Shown: one piece after another, positions 37,352 through 45,682 of the stretch
How the letters are laid out: every line of letters begins with the position of its first letter
Numbering within the stretch: position 1 is the first letter of the stretch
Source of the DNA: Sternotherus odoratus
Lineage: Eukaryota > Chordata > Testudines > Kinosternidae
Direction of reading: 5' to 3'
DNA: 64,000 bases
NCBI GenBank assembly: GCA_032164245.1
Contig: JAVMKO010000004.1
Coordinates: forward strand, 37,301,626 to 37,365,625
The notes under the pieces: generated by a model
The model's input: the letters and a program-made list of their open reading frames with translations, nothing else
Database searches by the model: none
What the model was told of the DNA's origin: nothing
Made by a program: the position numbers and the translations under genes

Positions 37352-37504
37352 TTGCTCATGTACATTCCCAGATGTGTGTGCACGGTCCCCGAACTTTTCT
37401 CCCTAGCGATACCCATAGGGTCAGCAGGGGCGACCCCTGGAGTGGCGCCCTTATGGCAATGTATATATGCCCCTGCCGACCCTCCCCCCGCTCAGTTCCT
37501 TCTT
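37352..37504. repeat. DIRS inverted terminal repeat, 3' copy
   Basis: About 153 bp, inverted relative to 43060-43226. Shared segments include cttttctccctagcgatacc and cccctgccgaccctcccccc. The copies differ by a few substitutions and a 14-bp segment (gcgcaccgcgcatg region) present only in the 5' copy. The flanking 37304-37351 is a further terminal extension that is mirrored in the internal complementary region. Confidence 0.88.
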
Positions 37505-37540
37505 GCCGGTACTCCGACAGAGGGGAGGCGGGTGGGATTC

Positions 37541-37641
37541 GGAATGGACATGAGCAACACATCTCGAAGAACAAATGTTACGAGAGGTGAGTAACTGTTC
37601 TTTCTTCTTCGAGTGCTTGCTCATGTCCATTCTCAGATGTG
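37541..37641. repeat. DIRS internal complementary region
   Basis: The first part (37541-37603) is the reverse complement of the outer left end (37305-37368; gttactcacctctcgtaa against its complement at 37576-37593). The second part (37601-37641, cttcgagtgcttgctcatgt) is the reverse complement of the outer right end (43202-43237). The two outer ends thus lie side by side, as expected for the template that joins them in a circular replication intermediate. Confidence 0.85.
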
Positions 37642-37653
37642 ACTTACGAGCAG

Positions 37654-40527
37654 TCATCTCGGCGGAGGGTGAGGAGTACTCTGAGTCCCTGCTGACAGGA
37701 TCGCTTGACCCACAGCGGCATCCTCCATCGACTGCTGCACGATAGCGTAGTGTGACGCGAAGGTGTGTATAGAAGACCACGTTGCTGCTCTACAGATGTC
37801 CACGATCGGAATGTGTGCCAGGAATGCCGTAGATGCAGCCTGCGCCCTGGTCGAATGCGCTGTCAGTGCTGGGGGAGTAGCATTCGAAAGGTTATAACAC
37901 AGTTTAATACACGATGTAATCCAGGCCGAGAGATGCTGGGTGGAAACTGGTAACCCTTTCATCCTTTCTGCCACTGAAATAAAAAGTTGTGGAGATTTAC
38001 GAAAAGTCTTAGTCCTCTCTATATAAAAGGCTAAAGCCCTCCTTACATCCAAAGAGTGAAGCATTCTCTCCCTATTGTTAGCATGGGGCTTGGGAAAGAA
38101 TACCGGTAAAAACACATCCTGGTTCAAATGAAAGGGTGAGACTACTTTGGGAAGGAAGGCTGGGTGAGGACGCAACTGAACCTTATCTTTATGGAAGACC
38201 GTGTAGGGAGGCTCAGAAGTGAGCGCCCTAATCTCAGAAACTCTACGGGCAGAAGTGATTGCCGCTAAGAAGGCAGTCTTCCATGAAAGATAGGATAATG
38301 GACATGTGGCCATGGGCTCAAATGGAGGTCTCATTAATGCAGACAGCACCAGGTTGAGGTCCCAAGGGGAAACAGGCTGACGGACCTGGGGATACAACCT
38401 CTCCAAACCTTTTAGGAATCTGAGAACCAAGGGGTTGCTAAATACCGAAGTACCCCCAAACCCTGGGTGGAAAGCTGATATAGCAGCCAGGTGCACCCGA
38501 ACAGTAGAGATCGCTAATCCCTGCTGTTTCAGTTCAAGGAGGTAATCCAGAATACTGGAGATTGTAGAAGTCGTGGGGTCTCTACCCTTACTCCGAGACC
38601 ACAAGGAGAAACGCTTCCATTTGGCCGTGTACGTAACCCTGGTAGAAGGTTTCCTACTACCGAGGAGGATAATATCCCTGACTAAATCCGAGCACTGCAG
38701 CTCTTCAGGATTCAGCCATGGATATTCCACGCCGTGAGGTGGAGAGACTGCAGGTTGGGGTGCAACATCCTCCCGTGGTCCTGGGAGATCAATGTTGGAG
38801 AAATGGGAAGTGTTAACGGTCTCGTCACGCACAGTGACCTCAGTACCGTGTACCAGTGTTGCCGAGGCCACGCCGGAGCTATCAATATGAGAGATGCTCT
38901 GTCCTGTCGAACTTTGAGCAATACCTTGTGTACGAGGGGAAACGGGGGAAATGCATAGAGCAGGCCCCTTGACCATGTTACCTGAAAGGCATCCCCTTCC
39001 GACCCCGGGCTGAGATTGAGGAGGGAGCAAAACCTCTGACATTTCCTGTTGGCCTTTGTGGCAAACAGATCTATGAGGGGAAACCCCCACCTTAGGAAAA
39101 TCGAGTGGGCAACGTCCGGTCTGAGGGACCATTTGTGACCCCTGAATGAACGACTGAGCGTGTCGGCCAGCACGTTCTGAGTTCCTGGGAGATATGCTGC
39201 TGTGAGGGAGATCCCTCGAGGAATGCAGAAATCCCAAAGGGCGAGGGCTTCCCTGCACAGGCGAGAAGAGCGAGCACCACGCTGTTTGTTTATATAGAAC
39301 ATCGTGGCTGTATTGTCTGTTAGGACTGACACATACTTGCCTTGTAAGAGTGACTGGAACGTCTGGCATGCTAGACGGACCGCTCTGAGCTCCCGGACGT
39401 TGATATGAAGGGACAGCTCTTCCTGTGACCATAGACCTTGAGTCCGGATCTCCCCGAGATGCGCCCCCCATCCGAGGGCGGAAGCGTCTGTCACCAGGGT
39501 CAGAGATGGCTGGGACTTGCGAAAGGGAACCCCTACGTTCAGAGACTGAGGCTGGAGCCACCAGTGGAGGGAGCGTCTGACCTGCACTGGGAGAGTCACT
39601 ACTAGGTCTAGCGGATCTCTGTGTTGGTTGTAGACGCCCGCGAACCATGATTGTAGAGGCCTGAGGCGGAGTCTTGCGTATGGCACCACGTAAGTGCATG
39701 CCGCCATATGTCCCATGAAGACCATACAGTTTCTGGCTGTGGTGGTGGGAAACTGCAGGAGTGACTGAATAATGTCCGAGATGGACTTGGCTCAGGAAGG
39801 GGGTAGGAAAGCCCTTGCTTGCAGGGAATCCAATATGACCCCTATAAACTCGATCCTCTGGGTAGGAATGAGGGTCGATGTTGGGACATTCAGGATAAGT
39901 CCTAACTGGAGGAAGGTCGCCCTGATAAACCGTATGTGCATTTTTAGTAGGTCCCTTGAACTTGCTCTTATGAGCCAATCGTCCAGGTAGGGGTAAACGT
40001 GAATGCCCTGCCTTCTGAGGAAGGCTGCCACTACTGCCATGCACTTTGTGAATACCCTTGGTGCAGTCAAGAGCCCGAAAGGGAGGACTGTGAACTGGTA
40101 ATGTTGATGCCAGAGTACGAATCGCAGGAATCTCCTGTGACTCGGGATAATGGAGATGTGGAAATACGCATCCTTCAAGTCGAGGGCCGCGAACCAGTCT
40201 CTGTGATCCATAGCTGGGATTATAGAGGCTAAGAATAGCATGCGAAACTTCAACTTCTTTATGTAGGAGTTGAGGCCTCGCAGGTCCAGGATGGGGCGAA
40301 GACCGCCTTTGGCCTTCGGTATAAGGAAATAACGGGAGTAATATCCCTTGCCCCGAAATTCTTGAGGAACCTCCTCTATGGCACCCAAAGACAAGAGGGA
40401 ATGCACCTCCTGGCCTAGGAGTTGCTCGTGAGATGGGTCCCTGAAGAGGGACGGGGAGGGGGAGTGGGTGGGTGGGAGGGTGTGAAACTGGATAGAATAT
40501 CCCACTTCTACGAGGCTGAGTACCCAC
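37654..40527 (-). CDS. DIRS tyrosine recombinase frame (957 codons; domain in the last ~355)
   Basis: The recognisable protein is the C-terminal part, about residues 600-957 (37654-38730). A SAM-like N-terminal half (RVTYTAKWKRFSLW, STVRVHLAAISAFH) precedes a catalytic half with Arg761/762 in SARRVSEIRAL, His891 and Arg894 in TAHSTRAQ, Trp917 and His921 in TWSSIHTF, and nucleophile Tyr927 in SHYAIV. All tetrad positions expected of the tyrosine-recombinase family are present. The upstream 600 codons overlap the RT-RNase H frame in another phase; they are Pro/Ser/Arg/His-rich and probably not a separate product. True translation start unknown. DIRS elements are known for overlapping frames. 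Confidence 0.88.
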   Translation of the reverse strand: MGTQPRRSGIFYPVSHPPTHPLPLPVPLQGPISRATPRPGGAFPLVFGCHRGGSSRISGQGILLPLFPYTEGQRRSSPHPGPARPQLLHKEVEVSHAILSLYNPSYGSQRLVRGPRLEGCVFPHLHYPESQEIPAIRTLASTLPVHSPPFRALDCTKGIHKVHGSSGSLPQKAGHSRLPLPGRLAHKSKFKGPTKNAHTVYQGDLPPVRTYPECPNIDPHSYPEDRVYRGHIGFPASKGFPTPFLSQVHLGHYSVTPAVSHHHSQKLYGLHGTYGGMHLRGAIRKTPPQASTIMVRGRLQPTQRSARPSSDSPSAGQTLPPLVAPASVSERRGSLSQVPAISDPGDRRFRPRMGGASRGDPDSRSMVTGRAVPSYQRPGAQSGPSSMPDVPVTLTRQVCVSPNRQYSHDVLYKQTAWCSLFSPVQGSPRPLGFLHSSRDLPHSSISPRNSERAGRHAQSFIQGSQMVPQTGRCPLDFPKVGVSPHRSVCHKGQQEMSEVLLPPQSQPGVGRGCLSGNMVKGPALCISPVSPRTQGIAQSSTGQSISHIDSSGVASATLVHGTEVTVRDETVNTSHFSNIDLPGPREDVAPQPAVSPPHGVEYPWLNPEELQCSDLVRDIILLGSRKPSTRVTYTAKWKRFSLWSRSKGRDPTTSTISSILDYLLELKQQGLAISTVRVHLAAISAFHPGFGGTSVFSNPLVLRFLKGLERLYPQVRQPVSPWDLNLVLSALMRPPFEPMATCPLSYLSWKTAFLAAITSARRVSEIRALTSEPPYTVFHKDKVQLRPHPAFLPKVVSPFHLNQDVFLPVFFPKPHANNRERMLHSLDVRRALAFYIERTKTFRKSPQLFISVAERMKGLPVSTQHLSAWITSCIKLCYNLSNATPPALTAHSTRAQAASTAFLAHIPIVDICRAATWSSIHTFASHYAIVQQSMEDAAVGQAILSAGTQSTPHPPPR

Positions 40528-40724
40528 CTGTCCGAGGTGATACGGTCCCAGGCCTGGTAGAAGCGGGATAAGCGGTTTGCAAAAGGTAGAGAGTTCGAAG
40601 GCAGAAAGACTGGTTTGGGGTCCTCGTGCGCACCTTCAAAAGCTTGGTCTGGGTTGGTGCGCACCGGAATTTTGAGACTGCCGCGAGCCAGATCTTGGGC
40701 GGCCGCGGCTAGCTCCCCTTCCAC
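38712..40724 (-). pseudogene. DIRS reverse transcriptase, RNase H and methyltransferase-like frame, one stop
   Basis: One reading frame covers 40724-38712, interrupted only by TGA at 39794-39792. Before the stop (310 codons) is the RT: LIPKAKGGLRPILDLRGLN, LDLKDAYFHI (181-190) with the first catalytic Asp, LPFGLLTAPRVF, and YPYLDDW with YLDD at 246-249. After it (counted from 39725) is RNase H with Asp80 (VTDAS), Glu112 (NVREL), Asp137 (LTDNT) and Asp188 (VLADTLSR), then the DIRS-specific tail with LIDLFATKANRK and LILIAPAWPRQHWY, resembling the N6-adenine methyltransferase-like domain reported for DIRS elements. The 5' end overlaps the gag frame by about 90 nt. The stop could be a recent mutation or an allele. 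Confidence 0.85.
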
Positions 40725-42904
40725 CCCTCCTAGGTTGGTCCCTCCTAGCCTGGGGCGGTTGGTAAGGCCTCGGCGGAGGGGGAGGGGGTGGTCTGAAAGG
40801 CCTCCTCTGGGTTTGAGGAGTATGTAGGCCCAGAGATCTTAACATTGCCCTTGAGTCCTTCATGAACTGTAGTTTCTTGTCCGTATCCAGGTGGAACAGG
40901 CCCTGTTTATCAAAGGGAAGGTCCTGGATGGTGGCTTGCACCGGGGGAGGGATCCCGGAGACTTGCAGCCATGCCCCTCTACGCATAACCAACCCCGTCG
41001 CCAGTTGTCTGGAGGCCGAGTCAGCAGCATCTAACGCTGCCTGGAGTGCCGCCCTGGAAACCAGTCTGCCCTCATCGATAATGGCCTTAAACTCCTTGGC
41101 CGAGTCCTTATGCACCTGGTTCTCAAATTTATTCATGGCCGACCACGAGTTATAAGAGTACCTGCTCAGAGCTGCTTGCTGGTTAGCAACCCTGAGTTGA
41201 AGTGCAGCCGAGGAGTATACTTTCCTTCCCATCAAGTCCAGTTTCTTGGCATCATGAGATCTGGGAGTGGGCCCTGTTTGGCCCTGTCGCTCTCTATGAT
41301 TGACAGCGTCGGCAACTAGGGAGCCTGGTGGAGGATGGGTGAAAAGGAATTCATACCCACTTCGTGGGGCAAAGTATCGCCTCTCCACTCCCCTGGCCGT
41401 AGGTAGGAGCGATGAAGGCGTCTGCCACAGGTTGTCCATTGTGGTCTGGATCCTCCTTATAAATGGTAGGGCTACCCTGGATGGGGAATCCGATGTCAGG
41501 ATATCCACCATAGGGTCATCTTCCTCCTCAATCTCTTCAACCTGGAGGTTGAGGTTCTGAGCCACTCGCCTAAGGAGATCTTGATGTCCCCTAACATCCA
41601 TGGGAGGCAGGGATGTCGATGAGCCTGCAACCGCTTCATCCGGGGAGGATGATGAGGATGTAAACTGGTGGTCCCCCGCCTGTTGCAGCTCCTGAGTGTC
41701 CTGGTGAGTCTCTGCAGGCAGGGTGCCATGAGCTTCAGTAGACTCCGGTACCGACGACCCCGGTGCCGATGGGCACGGTGCCGGTTGCCCCGCAGCGGCC
41801 TCCGTCTGAGGTCTCGTAATAGTGGCTGAGACCGGACCCCGCGGCACCGAGGGGAGTGACATTGTTGTAGAGGGAGGCCCCTGAGCCTGATGAAATGCAA
41901 AGGGGGTCCAGAAGGGCCATTGGACTGGACCCTGAGCTTCCTCTGTCCACACGGAGGGATGCCTGTGATGGGACGAGCGCCGGTGCCGAGAGTGGTGCGA
42001 CCGGGACGAGTGCCTGCTATGTCTAGAGCAGGACCTGGAAGATCTTGTGTCCGACTCAGAGGAATAGTCTGAGTGCGACCAAGGGGGCGCGGTGCCGTCC
42101 GGTGCCACGATCGGGTGTGCCATTGCCTGGGACTCACGGTGCCGACGCATCGGTTGGAGCGGGCCCGGGAGTGACGGTGCCGCGGAGACTCCACCCGCAC
42201 CGGGTGCCTCTTGAGAAGTCGACGGTACCACATCAGCCGGTACCGGGGTTGGTGTCATTGGTGGAATGATTGGTGCCGTGGCCCGAGGGAGCGGTGCCGG
42301 GACCAGGAACTGCGGAACTGGATCTCTGGTCAAGTCCATGAGATCGGTTGCCGCGTCAAAAGCCTCAGGGGTTGACGGCATGTCCAACCCAAGCTGATCG
42401 CTCTCTGGGGAAAAGGTTACCGACAGAGAGGTGGGCGCGTCCTCCACGCGGGGAGCCGCTGGTGCAGACTTGGTACGGGACTTGTGGATATGCCCCGGAG
42501 CCGTCCGCACCGCAGGAGGGCCATCAGACGCCTTACGAGCTGGAGAGCGTCCCCTCGATTTCTTGGACGGCACCGGAGATTGCGAACGGTGCCGTCGGGA
42601 AGAGGCGGCATGGTGCCGAGGTGAGCGGTGCCTAGAGGCCTTCTTGGCTTTCGGTGCCGCGGATTGAAGCCGGTGCGCTGGTAGAAGTGGAAGGCTCAGA
42701 TGGCTGCAGGGCTGATTCCATCAGGATGAGTTTGAGACGATAATCTCTTTCTTTCTTTGTGCGGGGTTTGAAGCCTTTGCAAATAGAGCAGCGCTCGGTT
42801 TGATGACCCTCTCCTAAACACTTTAAACAATGGGAGTGAGAGTCACTAACCGGCATAGGCTTACCGCACTTTTCACAGTTTTTGAATCCCGACGCCCCAG
42901 GCAT
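40636..42904 (-). pseudogene. DIRS gag-like frame, one frameshift
   Basis: The 5' part (42904-42632, 90 codons) starts MPGASGFKNCEKCGK and has a zinc-knuckle-like pattern: Cys10, Cys13, Cys26, Cys29, His34, Cys39, Cys42. The 3' part (645 codons to 40636) lies in another phase. The downstream frame is open upstream of its nominal first codon, through basic KAKKASRHRSPRHH-like wording, which places a one-base frame change at about 42655-42685. The body has an Arg/Ser/His-rich tract (SRSHHSRHRRSSHHRH), a conserved helical part (HQDLLRRVAQNLNLQVEE) and a Pro/Arg-rich end. Large antisense and alternative frames here are shadows. Confidence 0.75.
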
Positions 42905-43059
42905 AACCTGGCGTCAGGACAAGCTAAAACTAACAACTATATAACAACTAACAACTAAACTAACATCTATAACTACCTAACAACTATAACTGCTAAGAGA
43001 AACGAGTATCACAACGAGAGTAGAGCACAATAGCTGTTCCAGCAACCGCCACGGACGGA

Positions 43060-43226
43060 AAGAAGGAACTGAGCGGGGGGAGGGTCGGCAGGGGCATATA
43101 TACATTACCATAAGGGCGCCACTCCAGGGGTCGCCCCTGCCGACCCTATGGGTATCGCTAGGGAGAAAAGTTCCGGGACCGTGCATGCGCGGTGCGCACA
43201 CACATCTGGGAATGGACATGAGCAAG
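43060..43226. repeat. DIRS inverted terminal repeat, 5' copy
   Basis: About 167 bp, the inverted partner of 37352-37504. The short extension 43227-43239 (gcactcgaagag) is copied in the internal complementary region. Confidence 0.88.
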
Positions 43227-43239
43227 CACTCGAAGAGGA

Positions 43240-43500
43240 ATTCTTATTATTAAACTCTAAGTGCATGACTTTGCACTTTGTAGTATTGAGTTTTTGTAAC
43301 TTCAATTTTCCATATCTTTCCTGTACAATATTCCCATCCTCCTCTGTATTGATGCTGCCTCCCAACTTTGTATCAAGAGCAAATTTCATTATCACATTTC
43401 CTACTTTTTGTGCCAAGGTCATAATAAATATATTGAACAAGTTTTGTGCCAAGACCGATCCTTGAGGAATTCTACTAGTAACCTCCCTCTAGTCCAATAA
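43240..43500 (-). mobile_element. CR1 LINE, right half of the split copy
   Basis: Continuation of the CR1 at 36001-37303 beyond the DIRS insertion, with typical wording such as tgactttgcactttgtag and aagaccgatccttgaggaat. On the minus strand a fragment reads LFNIFIMTLAQKVGN, resembling the LFNxFI segment of CR1 RT. Confidence 0.6.
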
Positions 43501-43949
43501 TTCATCCAACCAAAATCATCAACCAAAATCACGGTTATTCAGAGTTGGGAAAATTCCCGCGAAATTGATAGCAGATTGTTACTTGAGTCTAATTTTATAT
43601 AAACACCTGGCTTGTGAGGCATCTCTCTGCCTTACCCTGTCTCATTGCTCAATACATAAATTCATAACCATAGTCTGTATATCTATATATATAAAAGTCA
43701 AGTGGTGTATGTATGTGTGTATGTATGTATGTATGTATGTACGTATGACTGCGAAGTCCTCCCGCACCGTTTGAGCCAGAGACTTGAATTTTGGTACAGT
43801 GAGGGGTCTTGGGGTCTAGATGCTGGTAAGGGTCGAAAAATTTTCGGATCTCACCTCTGACGCCCCCCAGGGGTGAAAGTCTTTCAGGGCCAATCACATC
43901 GGCTGGGCGGTTAGGTGGTGATGATGTCATAATACCCCCCTCCAACAGA

Positions 43950-44085
43950 CACCTCCCTCCTCCAACGGAACCCCGGAGATCCCTCAGTTCTCTGCCCCTC
44001 CCCCCTCCCAACGGAACCCCGGAGATCCCTCAGTTCTCTGCCCCTCCCACCTCCACAACGGAACCCCGGACTACATCAGCCCTGT
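43950..44085 (+). repeat. Two-and-a-half-copy tandem repeat in the Helitron
   Basis: A unit of about 57-60 bp built on aacggaaccccggagatccc followed by ctcagttctctgcccctccc is present twice, then partly a third time. Confidence 0.75.
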
Positions 44086-44506
44086 GCCCCCCCCACCTGC
44101 GAAGGTCCCCGGAATCCCTCGGCTCTGGGCCCCCTCCTCCCCTGCGACGGATCCCAGTTGGGTTTGGTGGGACGGTAAGTGAGGTGGGGGTGTCGGATTC
44201 GGTCGGGGGGTGAGGTGGGGTGTAGACGTGTCCGTTCTGGCCCGGGGCGCCTCCTGCTGGGTTTGTGGGGAAATTAGCGTTTAGTCCAGCGCCGGGAGCG
44301 CCCCCTGTTGGGTGATCTCCACGTCTTCTGGGGTCCCGGTCGGTGTTACGTCACCCCGGCCGGACCCCTCGCCTTCCTCGGTAGGTTCCAACCCGGCTGC
44401 CTTTGTCCCGGTCGCCAGCAACTACGCGGGTGCGTTCGAGGAGGGGTTTAGCTGGGTTTTAACTGGTTCCGGCGGTCCTCTGTTACGCCGTCTCTTACTA
44501 CGCAGG

Positions 44507-44978
44507 GCTGAGTCGGGGATGGTTTGTCCCAGAGGCCAGCGGTTACACAGTCTTTACCACGAAGGGCTGAGTCTGGGTTGGTTTGTCCCAGAGGCCAGCG
44601 ATTACACAGCCTTTACTACGCTGGGCTGAGTCTGGGTTGATTTGTCCCAGAGGCCAGCGATTACACAGTCTTTATTACGCTGGGCTGAGTCTGGGTTGGT
44701 TTGTCCCAGAGGCCAGCGATTACACCGTCTTTACTACGCTGGGCTGAGTCTGGGTTGGTTTGTCCCAGAGGCCAGCGATTACACCGTCTTTACTACGCTG
44801 GGCTGAGTCTGGGTTGGTTTGTCCCAGAGGCCAGCGATTACACAGTCTTTACTACGCTGGGCTGAGTCTGGGTTGATTTGTCCCAGAGGCCAGCGATTAC
44901 ACAGTCTTTACTACGCTGGGCTGAGTCTGGGTTGGTTTGTCCCAGCAGCCAGCAGTTACACGGTCTTCTACCCCGGGG
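44507..44978 (+). repeat. 59-bp tandem repeat, 8 units, inside the Helitron
   Basis: Units begin gctgagtctgggttggtttg at 44507, 44566, 44625, 44684, 44743, 44802, 44861 and 44920, an exact 59-bp period with few substitutions. The first and last units diverge most, as in arrays that expand from the centre. Because 59 is not a multiple of three, each unit is read in all three frames, which creates long artificial open frames (44312-45584). Confidence 0.95.
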
Positions 44979-45682
44979 CTACCTTCCAAGGCCACAGGGG
45001 GAACAAACCCGCCCTCACTCACCCCTCTGGCGGCTGTCCTCAGGGTCCCTGCCCCTCGGGGGTCCAGTCCATCCCCAGCTCCTCTGGGTATGTGGCGGCT
45101 GGAAGCTCTGGCCAGTCATCCGGGGTTACAACGTCTGCCGCAGGGGGGCTGGTTACGTTGTTCCTCGTCCCCTCGGAGTCCACGACCATCGGGGTCGGGG
45201 TCCCGGCGTCCCCCGCTGCCGAAGGCTCCGGCTCTGGGGCTCCGGGGTCGTCGCTCCCGGTCTCCCGGTGGGTGGTGGCCGGGGAATTTGGCCCCTCGGG
45301 CCGGCGCTCCGTTTCGGCGCCCCTGCCCTGGTCGCTCTCTCCCCAGGGGGGCCGCCAGTCCCGCCCTGGTGAGCCCTCCGTCCTCCTCTCTCTCCCTCCC
45401 GGTGACCGGCCCCGCCCTTTGTGCATCCGGGTTACCCGGTGTACTTCCGGGTCGGGGCGGCGAGGTCGCGGCGGCTCCGGTGTTCGGCCGCCCCCGTCGG
45501 TGGGTGGTCCCCTGTTTCCGTAGCGGACACATCCGGGTCCGCTACATGGGGGTTTCGGGTGTGGGAAGGTGTCGGGGTGGGTGAGGGGTGAGGTGTGGGT
45601 GTTGGCTTTGGTCAGGGGGTGTCAGCTGTCTGCCACCTCCCCACCTCCGACTGACCCGAGCAGCGCCGGGCACTTATGCTAG

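Larger units (their letters stand above)
37304..43239 (-). mobile_element. Near-intact DIRS tyrosine-recombinase retrotransposon
   Basis: A 5.9-kb element, transcribed in the same direction as SCLT1. Read 5' to 3' on the minus strand: terminal repeat (43226-43060), gag, RT-RNase H-methyltransferase-like frame, tyrosine recombinase, internal complementary region (37641-37541) and inverted terminal repeat (37504-37352). This order and the end structure are diagnostic of the DIRS order, which integrates through a tyrosine recombinase and not an integrase. Coding damage seen is one frame change in gag and one TGA between RT and RNase H. Its GC content and CpG density are much higher than the surrounding intron. 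Confidence 0.92.
43682..45682 (+). mobile_element. Non-autonomous Helitron (2,001 bp)
   Basis: The 5' end is TCTATATATATAAAAG. The 3' end has a short hairpin (cccg at 45655-45658 paired with cggg at 45667-45670), 8 nt later CTAG at 45679-45682. The flanking host bases are A on the left (43681) and T on the right (45683), the classic Helitron target with no duplication. Near the 5' end is a (GTAT)n run and a segment of the type cgcaccgtttgagccagaga found in many animal Helitrons. There is no Rep/helicase coding. The interior (43950-45550) is GC-rich with two sets of tandem repeats. It lies in the SCLT1 intron, antisense to the gene. Confidence 0.85.

Noticed and set aside
38720..40527. N-terminal 600 codons of the 957-codon frame as a separate protein
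   Set aside because: They overlie the RT-RNase H region out of phase, and the wording shows no domain. Kept only as part of the recombinase open frame.
41496..42233. 245-residue minus-strand frame and several + strand frames over the DIRS gag
   Set aside because: Alternative-phase shadows of the GC-rich gag. Arg/His/Pro-biased with no independent motif.
44507..44978. Regularly spaced repeats considered as a CRISPR-like array
   Set aside because: The units are directly adjacent, with no unique spacers, and the locus is a vertebrate intron. It is a minisatellite within a Helitron.
44312..45584. Several overlapping 105-234-residue open frames with repeated MSQRPAITQSLL-type wording
   Set aside because: Produced by the 59-bp tandem repeat being read in shifting frames and by GC-rich sequence. 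No start context, splice sites or family support.
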